64,000 nucleotides of DNA from Amphibalanus amphitrite. Lineage: Eukaryota; Arthropoda; Thecostraca; Balanomorpha; Balanidae. Numbering within the stretch: position 1 is the stretch's first letter; the number at the start of each line of letters is the position of its first letter. The stretch spans positions 62,001 to 126,000 of the forward strand of contig NW_024883072.1 in NCBI RefSeq assembly GCF_019059575.1, in the 5' to 3' direction. This document shows positions 36,201-44,425 of this stretch, piece by piece. The translations under genes were made by a program, and so were the position numbers. A model generated the notes under the pieces. That model did not search any database and was not told the DNA's origin. It was given only the letters and a program-made list of their open reading frames with translations.

Positions 36201-39200
36201 AGGGTATTAACCAGAAGAATGGTTTTGGGCCAGGCAGCGCGTATTTATGACCCTCTAGGGTTTATTGCGCCAGTTACGATAACTTCCAAAATTCTACTCA
36301 GAACATTGATATCCAGAAAGGCCAATGAACAAGAAACTTCGACATCATCTGTATGGGATGACCCAATACCTGAGGAAAGCAGAAACGACTGGAAGTTGTT
36401 TTTCAAGGATTTATACGAATTAGAGAATGTGACCATTGCAAGATGTTTGAAGCCAAAAGAAGCCATCGACGATCCAGTTTTAATCGTCTTCTCTGACGCC
36501 AGTATCCAAGCTTATGGAGCGTGTGCATATGTGCAATGGGAACTTAGTACTGGAAAATATGAAGCAAGGCTAATTGCAGCAAAACACAGGATAGCACCAG
36601 CGAGACAGCTAACGATTCCCCGATTAGAGCTTTGTGCAGCTGTACTGGGATGCAGATTGCGAGAGACAATTGAGCGAGAAATGGAGTACTCCTTCAAATC
36701 AATATTTCATCTTGTCGACTCTGCAATTGTCCGAGCACAAGTTCAAAAGGAATCCTACGGGTTCGGTACGTTTGTCGCGACGAAGATAGCTGAAATTCAA
36801 AATAAATCTGATCCGGGAGAATGGTGGTGGATAGCCACTCGGGACAATCCCGCCGATTTGGTGACAAGGCCCACTAGTCCCAATCAAATCGGACCCAAGT
36901 CTATCTGGCAACAAGGGCCAGATTTTTTACAATTACCAGTGGAACAGTGGCCGATAAGTCAAGCAGTACCAGACCAAGAGCTTCCAGACCGCATCGGAGT
37001 ACACGTGATGAATATTGAAAATCAAGAGGAAAAAGTGGGTATAGGAGAAATTGTAAACGTGGACAAGTTCAACAGTTACAACAAGCTGCTAGGAGTTACA
37101 GGACGATTTATACAGCTGAAAACGGACAAGACATTGAAATCCATCAGCAAGTCACCAACTGCTGAGCATCTGCAACAGGCAGAAGCAATGTGGATCGAAC
37201 ATGTTCAAAAAGCGCTGTTGAAAACCGATTGGAAAATTCGATTCCGACGTCTGGGACCGAGCATTAACAGTGATGGCGTCATAGTTGTTGGACAAAGGAT
37301 AACGAAGTGGCTTAAAGACAATTGGAACCAAGACGCATTTGTCCTTCTTCCAGCAGACCACAGATTCACCACATTGTTTATCAAACATGTACATGATTGT
37401 GATCATGCTGGTGTTGAAGTGACATTGGCCAAAGTGCAAAAGAAATTTTGGGTTCCAAGAGCACGCAAAATCATCAAACAAATCAAGAATGATTGTGTTA
37501 CCTGCCGACGGATCGACAAGAAGCTACAGAGTCAGGTCATGGGAGAACTTACACTTGAAAGACTCCAACCATCTCCGGCATTCTATCATACCTCTCTGGA
37601 CCTTTTTGGACCGTTTCTGATAAGGGATACGGTGAAGAAACGAACAAGAACGAAAGCCTATGGGGTCATTTTCACCTGCATGGCTACCAGGGCGGTATAC
37701 CTCGATATAGTTGATGGCTATGCTGCCAAAGATTTCTTGGTAACCTTTCGCCGTTTCGTGACAATTCGAGGATATCCCGCATCCATTCATTCGGATATGG
37801 GGTCACAATTAGTTGCAGCCAACAAAGAGCTCCGGAATATGTCAGAAAACTTAGACTGGTCTGAAATTTGTCGGTCTGGTGCATTGCAAGGGCTGACATG
37901 GACATTCAACAAATCAGCTGATGCACCGTGGCAGAACGGCTGCAGCGAGTCATTGATCCGTCTCGTGAAGAGAGCCCTGTTGATCGCTATAGGAGATAGC
38001 GTGCTCACGGTGGGAGAACTGCAAACTGTGCTCTTCGAAGTCGCTAACTTGTTGAATGAAAGGCCGATAGGTCACAGACCAGGGGCCGACCCAGAGCTTG
38101 GCTCTTATCTGTGCCCAAATGATCTGATTTTGGGACGAACGGGCATTGCGGTCCCACAAGGGCCCTTGGCTACGACAGCAAAACTTTGTCACAGACAGCA
38201 AGCCATTCAGCGAGTCGTGACATCGTTTTGGAAAAAATGGCAACGGGACTATTTCTCAACTTTACTCGTACGACAGAAATGGCATGTAGAGAAACGGGAT
38301 ATGAAAGCTGGTGACATTGTCCTGGTCCAAGACAACAACGCACTTCGAGGGCAATGGAAACTAGCGGAAGTAAAGGAGGCATTGGTGGGTCAAGATGGGA
38401 AAGTTAGAAACGTCATACTAAGATACAAATGTCAGTCGCGCGACAAGAGCGAATACACAGGGCAAGCTGACACAATAATCACACGATCAGTACACCGCTT
38501 GGTTCTCATCCTCGAAGCTGAAGATCCTACCGGCGCTGAAGTCGTCGCTACCGGCGGGGGGAGTGTATGAGGACCACTCGACCACGGCCGAACATTTGAA
38601 TTGAGGCACCAGGAATTTGCAAGTCTCGAGCCACAGCTGATGAACAAAACAATTTTCTGTATATGATTGGTTTTGGATCGACCGGCTAATTTTGATTATT
38701 TTTTGACTTTTAGTTTATGGCTGCAATGAAGTAAGTTTGTAATTTATCTTATTATCTGTTTAAGTATTATTTTCGTCCTTTCATCTATGTCATTTAGAAG
38801 TGTGAAGCCTTTGTGACCTTTGTGCACTATTTGTTACAGGATGAAACTTATCGGCGAAGATACATGAACATGAAATTGATTGTACCTTGATTTGTTATTT
38901 TCACGATAAATTATACATCGCATTGCAGTGACCTTGTTTTTATAATTCGAATTACAGATGGGAGGGGGACAAACTGTATTCGCCACCGACACTTATCACC
39001 TCCAAACAATGAGATGACTGGCGCAATGCGTAGCCCCCGCCACCCGTGACCGATCCAGCGCTGCTCCGTCTGCTCATCACTCACCGGCCGACCTGGACGG
39101 CGAAATCGCCGCGGATGGTGCCCGGCTTCGAGTCCTGAGGCTTGGTCTCGCCCAGCATGACGCGGCCCGTCTTGACGGCGTCCAGGCCCTCCCAGACCAT

Positions 39201-40767
39201 GGGCACCACGGGGCCGCTGGCCATGTACTGCACCAGGCCGTTGAAGAAGGGCTTGCTGGACAGGTCCTCGTAGTGCACCTTCAGGTGGTCCACAGACGCC
39301 TGGGGAGTGAGGGTGCACAGTGAGATTCCAGTATAGAAATGTCTGAAAAGTTGGGGATTAATATGTACTGGATGGGCATTGGGTATCATTAGTGAGGTGT
39401 TTACTGTCAGTTTACAGAATGGCTCGAATTAACTTGAAGAACTGACGAGTCTAGGGACTTTTCGCAAAAAGGTGGCAGCACCTGAGAATAATACAGGTGC
39501 TGCCATACTTTAATACTTTGAAAATATTTGCTACCATGTCCGATAAAATACTTGCGCAACGTATGCAATGAAAGTGACGTCAAAATAACAAAACATGAAA
39601 ATAATCGTGGTATATGGGAAAGGGAACACCAGAAATTAATCAGAAGCAAATCTGGTTACGGAGCGAGCGAAGCGAGCGGAGTCTTTCCTTAGATTAACAA
39701 AAATATCTGAGCATGAGCGGCCGGCCGGCCGTGCGGACGCTTTTGCGAGGCTTATATCTCAGCAACCGCTTGACCGATTTACATGCGGTAATTTCTGTAG
39801 GGTAGCTTCATTCCTTCTACCAAGTATTGGACTATTCCTGATGCATATGGGTGACCCCTTATGCACGTGCCACGTACAAAACGAAGAGGTGTCAGTTTTG
39901 TACTTGTTGCAATATCTCGGTAACTACTTGGCCGACTGCGCTGAAAGTTGGCATGTAGGTAGGCAGCAGGCATCCACTAGGCACTACATGTCCATGTGCC
40001 AGAGTTGGGGTGCCGCTGCACGTGCGCACGTGCAGGGGTCGTTTCCAGATCTCGAGAACGGCTGGACTAATTGCGCTCAAATTTGGTACACAGTTAGAGA
40101 CCGGTTAGTAGGGTGCCGTGCACAAGTCAGTTGGGACTCATTTTGCATGTGCGCACGTGCAGGGTGCCGCTTCCAGATCTCGAGAACGGCTGGGCCGAAT
40201 CCGATTGTGCCCAAATTTGCCACATCGCTAGAGACCGGTTAGTAGGGTGCCGTGCACAAGTCAGCTGGAGGTACCCCTCGTAATTTCGCACGTGCAAGGC
40301 CCACCCTCTCGCTCGCTCTGTTTGTCGCCCCAAAAGGCATTATACTGGTATTAATACTGTTACGAGACAGTCATGTGAGTCTGTCTCATAAGTATTTTTT
40401 GTGGGTTTGTATGCATATTTTGAGGTGGAATATTTGGAAAGTATTCCAGATGATGACTTCTAGCATTCAGTAGCATTTGAAAGATACCTACACTACATCA
40501 CAAACACTAGGTCACATCACATACATTCACCCAATGCCCAGCTCTGACAGCAGCATTAGAGCTTAAATATCAGGTTTAATAAAATACTATAAAGTGAGAG
40601 CTTTGAGAACAATGTATTGACATGCAAAGCTTATCACCAACCTGCATGAATTTCATGGCCACCAGCTTGAATCCTTTCTGTTCGAAGCGCTTAATGATTT
40701 CTCCAACGAGTCCACGCTGAACGCCATCAGGCTTGATCATGATGAAGGTACGCTCGGTGTTCGACAT
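24213..40767 (-). CDS. awd: Nucleoside diphosphate kinase (NME1/2, awd type)
   Basis: The complete gene has three exons: 40767-40642, 39299-39085 and 24333-24213 (stop TAG 24213-24215), giving 462 bp and 153 residues, the usual length. Introns are phase 0 (GTTGGT..CCCCAG) and phase 2 (GTGAGT..CGCCAG). The enzyme moves the terminal phosphate from nucleoside triphosphates to diphosphates through a phosphohistidine. The N-terminal [16 protein letters not shown] contains Lys12; [15 protein letters not shown] gives Arg88 and Thr94; Pro96 of the Kpn loop and Arg105 are present; NITHGSD carries the catalytic His118. The C terminus is WVYEN, as in group I cytosolic forms. ATG at 40767 is the only start that gives this N terminus. 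Intron 2 is 14,751 bp and contains an antisense BEL retrotransposon. The symbol follows the fly gene; orthology is inferred from sequence. Confidence 0.97.
24334..26776 (-). other. Kinase intron 2, distal part, nothing recognised
   Basis: The stretch 24695-25385 is open for long distances on several frames, but none shows a domain. 26030-26330 is GC-rich. No tRNA, repeat array or exon was identified. Confidence 0.55.
26777..26945. mobile_element. 169-bp MITE with perfect 43-bp inverted ends
   Basis: 26777-26819 and 26903-26945 are exact reverse complements, beginning GAGCATGGGTCCCGAAAATT. The spacer is 83 bp. The superfamily is unknown; no clear target duplication. Confidence 0.85.
27756..27965. 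mobile_element. 210-bp MITE flanked by TA
   Basis: Ends AAGCAGGCGTCACACTWCTTTTTGCAA..AGGAGAGGTGCT are inverted over about 42 bp with few mismatches, with TA at 27754-27755 and 27966-27967. The spacer is made of CCTACAACCTA-type repeats (27838-27920). TA duplication would fit the Tc1/mariner class, by inference. Confidence 0.78.
28450..28911 (-). other. Open frame with Cys motifs, possible transposon remnant
   Basis: A 153-codon frame on the minus strand includes [16 protein letters not shown] and a good donor (TTTAGAG|GTAAGA) near 28616. Paired cysteines followed by a basic stretch occur in several transposase types, but I cannot name one. It may equally be an exon or chance. Confidence 0.25.
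28912..31070. other. Kinase intron 2, GC-rich patches
   Basis: GGGCCC-rich segments occur at 29090-29180 and 30940-31030. C17 lies at 30152-30168. No gene is supported. Confidence 0.5.
29630..29790. repeat. ~40-bp minisatellite, GCCGTCGGAGCAG unit
   Basis: Four diverged copies of GCCGTCGGAGCAGYCYCTGGGAGC follow a 3' splice-site-like GTGGTTGCAG at 29550. The frame through it (Gly/Ala/Pro/Ser-rich, 29558-29788) is probably a by-product. Confidence 0.65.
31071..31102 (+). promoter_or_regulatory. Candidate TATA box and initiator
   Basis: TATAAAAG at 31071 is followed 27 bp later by TTTCAGCTT with A at 31098, the spacing of a core promoter with an initiator. No coding sequence can be linked to it; it lies antisense in the kinase intron. 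It may belong to an unrecognised repeat or a noncoding transcript. Confidence 0.3.
31103..32213. other. Intronic sequence before the BEL insertion
   Basis: Mostly plain sequence; 31740-32160 is more GC-rich. An initiator-like TTTCAGTTATT lies at 32172-32182, about 38 bp before the small open frame at 32214. Confidence 0.45.
32214..32453 (+). pseudogene. Small open frame cut by the BEL element
   Basis: ATG at 32214 opens a hydrophilic frame (starting [18 protein letters not shown]) that runs into the BEL insertion at 32418 and stops at 32453 within the LTR. On the far side of the element, from 38962, the same frame would continue about 17 codons to TGA. Composition is even and not repetitive, so it might be an exon or an older element's protein. 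No family recognised. Confidence 0.3.
32418..32810 (+). repeat. 5' LTR of BEL element
   Basis: 393 bp, starts TGTATGAGGACC and ends TCGAATTACA. The sequence that follows (TTTCATCTTCTAGCC) should contain the primer-binding site, which I could not assign to a tRNA. Confidence 0.95.
32930..34352 (+). pseudogene. BEL gag, interrupted twice
   Basis: ATG at 32930 opens the gag frame: a basic N terminus, a helical region, then a zinc-knuckle at the end. Two lesions are visible. First, 157 bp is duplicated in tandem (33231-33387 repeated from 33388); because 157 is not a multiple of 3 the frame shifts and hits a stop at about 33401. Second, after the frame resumes (ATG 33390), a TAA at 34350-34352 falls inside the C-x2-C-x4-H-x4-C zinc-knuckle, at one of its variable positions. 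Everything downstream is in the same frame as this second gag part. Confidence 0.9.
33231..33544 (+). repeat. 157-bp tandem duplication within gag
   Basis: Two copies starting GTATGGACAAAGTTAGG at 33231 and 33388, identical over the full unit as far as I compared. Near-perfect identity indicates a recent event, possibly after insertion. Confidence 0.92.
34353..38570 (+). CDS. pol: BEL pol: protease, RT, RNase H, integrase
   Basis: About 1,400 codons are open after the gag stop with no further lesion. In order: aspartic protease with WDSGAN (Asp codon at 34584); reverse transcriptase with [20 protein letters not shown] and the YVDD catalytic box at 35889-35900; RNase H with FSDAS (Asp codon 36495); integrase with an H-x-H..C-x2-C zinc domain (about 37386-37505) and the catalytic acids in SLDLFGPF (37599), HSDMGSQ (37794) and CSESL (37947). 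The frame stops at TGA 38568-38570, seven bases into the 3' LTR. All catalytic residues checked are present, so only gag is damaged. Confidence 0.94.
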   Translation, partial: KQGHIAASCTTVNQCDRLNHLRQTCGKRHHPYLHLDQLPTRDMPPQNSIHISSNKRQQNLLAVSYLRCNDRNLIAMWDSGANVSLITHKAASTLNLTGHDTTLTITKVGNETQDYNSKRYVVPLIDANGKQWEVHAYGIEEITSALDKFDVSAVAPLFQNIQPKDIERPHGNVDMLIGIDCCAIMPIVTETIGNLQLLKNQFGYCIRGCLTGEVASSRQVQIIRGSNICDVNNIYVEPLTSLKRKLDEYFTVENLGTCCTPRCGGCKCGKCATGTGCYSLQEERELRLIKDGLVYDHKRGKFTAHYPWIRDPNELPNNVTIAEARMRATERRLLKMGNDHAKAYDAQIRDMVARGVARKLSREEMLHFEGPIHYLCHHEVVKPDSVSTPLRIVFNASASFMGHVLNDYWAKGPDFINNLFGVLLRFREESIGLVGDISKMYHSIELAERDQHVHRFLWRNLNISQEPTHYMMLAVTFGDRPSGTISMVALNLIAEMNRSICERATEMILKNSYVDDLIQSGPRYEDAHSLAEEVQGMLQKGGFNVKHWIISGDDNVSAAKSDVTLLNVDEEKVLGMRWLPKQDHFMFQVKINFSQRQKRVPTGPDVTKTNIDAVFPRVLTRRMVLGQAARIYDPLGFIAPVTITSKILLRTLISRKANEQETSTSSVWDDPIPEESRNDWKLFFKDLYELENVTIARCLKPKEAIDDPVLIVFSDASIQAYGACAYVQWELSTGKYEARLIAAKHRIAPARQLTIPRLELCAAVLGCRLRETIEREMEYSFKSIFHLVDSAIVRAQVQKESYGFGTFVATKIAEIQNKSDPGEWWWIATRDNPADLVTRPTSPNQIGPKSIWQQGPDFLQLPVEQWPISQAVPDQELPDRIGVHVMNIENQEEKVGIGEIVNVDKFNSYNKLLGVTGRFIQLKTDKTLKSISKSPTAEHLQQAEAMWIEHVQKALLKTDWKIRFRRLGPSINSDGVIVVGQRITKWLKDNWNQDAFVLLPADHRFTTLFIKHVHDCDHAGVEVTLAKVQKKFWVPRARKIIKQIKNDCVTCRRIDKKLQSQVMGELTLERLQPSPAFYHTSLDLFGPFLIRDTVKKRTRTKAYGVIFTCMATRAVYLDIVDGYAAKDFLVTFRRFVTIRGYPASIHSDMGSQLVAANKELRNMSENLDWSEICRSGALQGLTWTFNKSADAPWQNGCSESLIRLVKRALLIAIGDSVLTVGELQTVLFEVANLLNERPIGHRPGADPELGSYLCPNDLILGRTGIAVPQGPLATTAKLCHRQQAIQRVVTSFWKKWQRDYFSTLLVRQKWHVEKRDMKAGDIVLVQDNNALRGQWKLAEVKEALVGQDGKVRNVILRYKCQSRDKSEYTGQADTIITRSVHRLVLILEAEDPTGAEVVATGGGSV
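38564..38956 (+). repeat. 3' LTR of BEL element
   Basis: 393 bp, same ends as the 5' LTR and one base different. The pol stop codon lies inside its first seven bases. Confidence 0.95.
39660..40330. repeat. Repeat with CGAGCGAAGCGAGCG end and 128-bp internal units
   Basis: Bounded at left by GGAGCGAGCGAAGCGAGCGG and at right by CTCTCGCTCGCTCTG, a loose inverted pair. Inside, CCAGATCTCGAGAACGGCTGG recurs at 40045 and 40173 (128-bp period), each followed by GAGACCGGTTAGTAGGGTGCCG. GCACGTGC, which contains the E-box CACGTG, appears at least four times. This lies in kinase intron 1. Confidence 0.75.
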
Positions 40768-41160
40768 TTTTGGACTTTTTGTGTTGAACCGCTTAATTCA
40801 AGCTGCAGAGCGCCGGCAGGGGTGCTTGCTGGGCGGACTCGGAGAACGAAAGGGAGGAAGCGCGGAGCCGGAGACCACGCGATGGGGACATGGGCGTTCA
40901 CGCACATCGGTTAGGAAGAAAACGTAAATATATCCAATTTTAATGACGTAATATTTATATTTTTTTGTTTTTTCTATTTCGTTGGGCAAAATATAGGATA
41001 TATTATATTTAATTGGTATACAAAAATCAAACATGGTCTATTTTTTTCTTAAAAAGAACGTTTCTGGATAAAAAAATTTGCAAATTTTAATTAGACGTCA
41101 TCATTAACACCCTTTCCTTGCTTTATAGGATAGGCACAGGGGAGCAATGCCGCTTGAACC
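40768..41160 (-). other. Upstream region of the kinase gene
   Basis: 40800-40920 is GC-rich and should hold the 5' untranslated region and promoter of the minus-strand kinase; no TATA or initiator stood out. 40925-41100 is AT-rich with nothing recognised. Confidence 0.5.
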
Positions 41161-42258
41161 CTATTGGCCGTAGTGTCTAACGGTGGCGGCCATATTGCGC
41201 AGACCAAGAAACGGCTGCCGCCTGTGTTGAGGAATAGGGAATTCGGGACCTCGATTTACGTTTGCGGCCGCCGCATCCGTTACGTTCAAGTTACGTAGAT
41301 ACGGAACCCGGCATCTTACGCAGAATTGAGTGGGGAACACGATCGTATCTTCAGAATTCCTCGAATTCACTCGCCGGACCTACATTTGCCCCGGCCGAGG
41401 GGGTTGATTGAACCCACCTCGCTAATGCGCCGCTAATTTAACTAGAATTAAGCGGTAAATTGGTCGTTTGCGACAAAGGATAATGCAGAGTGACTGGTAG
41501 GAACCCACTGTAAAGGTCCCGGGGTCAACCGGTGACCTCTGAGGTCAGGTCAAGTGATCTAAGGCACGGGTTCGGTTTTTGGTAAATAACTTCGCCAAAA
41601 ATGGTCGTAGAGCCGCACTTTTGGCATCATCGTGTTCAGCTAGCTCAGGCGCATCGAGTGATATACTTTTTGTTCGGGTCAGGTCAACTTAGGGTGTTGA
41701 CCTCAGGTCAAGGTCAGGTCAGCACCGCCAGGTCACGAAGATGGTCGAAAGAGGTCATGTCGCATATCATTCGATTCGGCAGGTCTTCCCGAGTCCATTG
41801 GTGGCTTTCCCGACTCGCTAGCTCAATTTGATCGGGAGTTATTGAAGAAAAACTGTGACCCTTGTGACGTCACAAATGACGTCACGCAAGGGCAACAATG
41901 CAAATATGAAGCATAGAACCTTGCAAAGAGTGCATTAAATCATGACTTTATATGCTTGAGATAGTTTCAGATCATTCTCGGCACCAAAATAGCAATTTTC
42001 ATATTTCCCCATTGACTTATAAAGGCTTAACGTATTAGTTCCTTGTATCTGAGAAGTTTTTAGGATTTCATCTTATTCTCCACCCAATTCTGCGTAAGAT
42101 GCCGGGTTCCGTGGCCACATAGCTTGAACGTAACGGATGCAGCGACCGCAAACGTAAATCGAGGTCCCGAATTCCCTATTCCCCAACACAGGCGGCGGCC
42201 GCTTTCTGGTCTGCGCAACATGGCGGCACCGTTGGACACCATCTGGCGGCCGATGCGC
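41161..42258. mobile_element. Element with ~190-bp inverted ends
   Basis: 41161-41350 and 42070-42258 are reverse complements at roughly 85-90%: both carry GTGTCYAACGGTGSCGCCAT, GGGAATTCGGGACCTCGATTTACG and CCGGCATCTTACGCAGAATTG. The interior (41400-42050) is an AGGTCA-rich repeat. Long inverted ends with no coding frame suggest a foldback-type or non-autonomous DNA element. Confidence 0.8.
41515..42035 (+). mobile_element. AGGTCA-rich repeat, uninterrupted copy
   Basis: Collinear with 11620-11799 plus 12707-13010, without the insertion found there. It contains AGGTCAAGGTCA near 41706 (adjacent half-sites) and AATGACGTCACG. It forms the interior of the long inverted-repeat element. Confidence 0.75.
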
Positions 42259-43118
42259 ATTCCACATTATAGGACATGCCTAAGAGCTGGACTTTTTGCA
42301 CGCGTTCCCCGCCAGGGGGCGCCACTGAGGAAGCACCCTCTGACGTCACGATAAAACTGCGCGCACTGTGCGCACGGCTCTGTAAGCAAGTAATATAGTG
42401 GTGGTTTCATGATGGAAATTGGAATAAGTATTTTGACGTTGTAAAATTTCAAGCCGTTTTTGTGAAATTAATTAGTAAATGCATTTCAAAAGTATTTATT
42501 TAAAGTGTGGAAGGAGAATAATTAGAAGAACATGCATATTTTTGTTCCAATAGCTTATTATGTGAGACATGATCGGTACTAACGGGTACTTCTAAGAAAT
42601 AGTGAAGAAGTACCAAACAGCCTGCTCGGCTACGATCGTCAGCTGTCCTTTGGAGCTGGACTTCAACGCTGTAAAAAAAAATGTGTGCTGAATTAATTTT
42701 TAGTTTCACCAAAATATAAGCAATTTATCATTTCCTTTTCACTTTTGTAATTATTGTTGAGTGAAGAGACATGTTGCTAGTTCTGACAATATAAATTATT
42801 AGATAAAAAAACGAAATGCGACGGTAAGTATCTGCTACTAAATTATCACTTTAACTAAATACATGGAGAATCTTGCTACCATTGCTTATAAAACGTGCTT
42901 ATCAATACACAAATGTTTTATTTCAGACAAGAAGGATTTATTTGCCTGAAGTCTTGCGTCATGTGCTACTGCTTTGATTCCAAAGACGCTCTCCGGGTCG
43001 GGGTAATTTAGTTCTTCATCGATCGATAAGAGATTTTGATTCCATTGATATCCAAATTGATAAGCTCGGCACCATGGAGTAAGGGCGTCCCCACAGGGGT
43101 GACGCAGGAAATATGAAT

Positions 43119-43184
43119 GGCGTTTACACCGACAGTAGTTTCCCACAGCCGGCAATGGGAATCTCCTGTCGGTGTAAACGCTAC
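43119..43184. repeat. Short hairpin, GCGTTTACACCGACAG
   Basis: GCGTTTACACCGACAG and CTGTCGGTGTAAACGC face each other across about 31 bp containing CCCACAGCCGGCAATGGGA. Confidence 0.8.
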
Positions 43185-43362
43185 TATAGTCCCATCCAAC
43201 TCAAACACTGGGGAATATCCCCGCACTTTTGAGGACGGAAATCTATGGACCTGCTCGAAAAATAGTGGATAAAATACGGCGAGCTTTCAGTTTTATGGTT
43301 GGGTCTCCCTTCCGAGGCACATATTTACGAGGGATATTGGGTCATATTCCCCCGGCGTCCTG

Positions 43363-43745
43363 ATGATCGGCGCCCAGCTCAACGTCGAAGGCGCCCTGAT
43401 ACGCGGCACTGCTATCTGTGAAGGTGCCCAGGCTGCTGCCGCTCGAATTTTGGTCGCCTACTTAACAAAACCTCCGTTGGTGCCATCTCAGTTTCCTCGA
43501 GGTCAGGTTACCTTCACACGCCGTTGGCTACCTTGGCTGGCCGGCGACTCGTTCCCCTCGTGGCGACGCTCTTGACATCCAGTCAAAAGTTAGTGGCTGG
43601 CGCCCCCAGTGGGGGCCGGGGAAGGGGCAGTGGGCCTCCACGTTGCTCTCTTCCCGAGCCTATGGTGACTTGGTTCAACTCTCCTCAATAGAATCTGGAT
43701 TCTGCACGCTGTATGAACATGGGTGTATTGTATTGTATTGTATTG
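43363..43745 (+). mobile_element. Non-LTR retrotransposon 3' end with (TATTG)n tail
   Basis: A GC-rich coding-like stretch ends in ...GGCGCCCCCAGTGGGGGCCGGGG..GCCTCCACG, then a short 3' part, then four TATTG repeats at 43724-43744. A simple-repeat tail after such a sequence is typical of truncated non-LTR elements. No domain remains, so the clade is not assigned. Confidence 0.55.
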
Positions 43746-43866
43746 AACAATCATGAGCGATCCACATTCTGAAAGTGCGTGGCGATTACTGCTCAGACAC
43801 CACTACGGACAATACGGACAGTGGGTGTGACAATCAGTGGTGCCATTCATATAGAGGGTGTCGTAT

Positions 43867-44408
43867 ATGAGCGGAGAGGCAACAGTACAGCTGAGCGGAG
43901 ACAACATTAAAACAACAGTACAACTGGCGTTGCATGGAGCTGCAGGCAACCGGACAGCGGAAGCTTGCGAAAAATAAACAATTCGTCACTTCAACGTATA
44001 AACAATAGTAAAAGCAACATAAACACATATTCTCATGGTCGAACCCATGCACTAGCGGCTCACGGCGGGCACAGGCGCGCAGTGCGGTAGCGGTACCGGA
44101 TCACACGTCATGGGCGTTGTCTCAGCATAGGTTGTTATGAGCGGAGAGGCAACAGCACAGCTGAGCGGAGAGACAACATTAAAACAACAGTACAGCTGGC
44201 GTTGCATGGAGCTGCAGGCAACCGGACAGCGGAGGCTTGCGAAAAATAAACAACTCGTCACTTCAACGTATAAACAATAGTAAAAGCAACATAAACACAT
44301 ATTCTCATGGTCGAACCCATGCACTAGCGGCTCACGGCGGGCACAGGCACGCAGTGCGGTAGCGGTACCGGATCACACGTCATGGGCGTTGTCTCAGCAT
44401 AGGTTGTT
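43867..44408. repeat. 270-bp tandem duplication
   Basis: Two copies start ATGAGCGGAGAGGCAACAG at 43867 and 44137 and end CTCAGCATAGGTTGTT. They differ at only a few bases. The reading frames across them are also duplicated, and look incidental. Confidence 0.92.
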
Positions 44409-44425
44409 CGCAATCTAGTTGAAGC

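Larger units (their letters stand above)
32413..38961 (+). mobile_element. BEL/Pao LTR retrotransposon with target duplications
   Basis: The element itself is 32418-38956 (6,539 bp), flanked by GATGG at 32413-32417 and 38957-38961, the 5-bp duplication expected. It has two 393-bp LTRs with TG..CA ends that differ at a single base I could find (T versus A in CTGCAWTGAAG). Gag and pol lie in the order gag, protease, reverse transcriptase, RNase H, integrase, which with the DSGA protease, YVDD box and integrase placement identifies BEL/Pao. A purine-rich tract (GGCGGGGGGAG) sits directly before the 3' LTR. It is inserted in intron 2 of the NDP kinase gene in the opposite orientation. Two lesions interrupt gag, so this copy is probably not autonomous. 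Confidence 0.96.
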
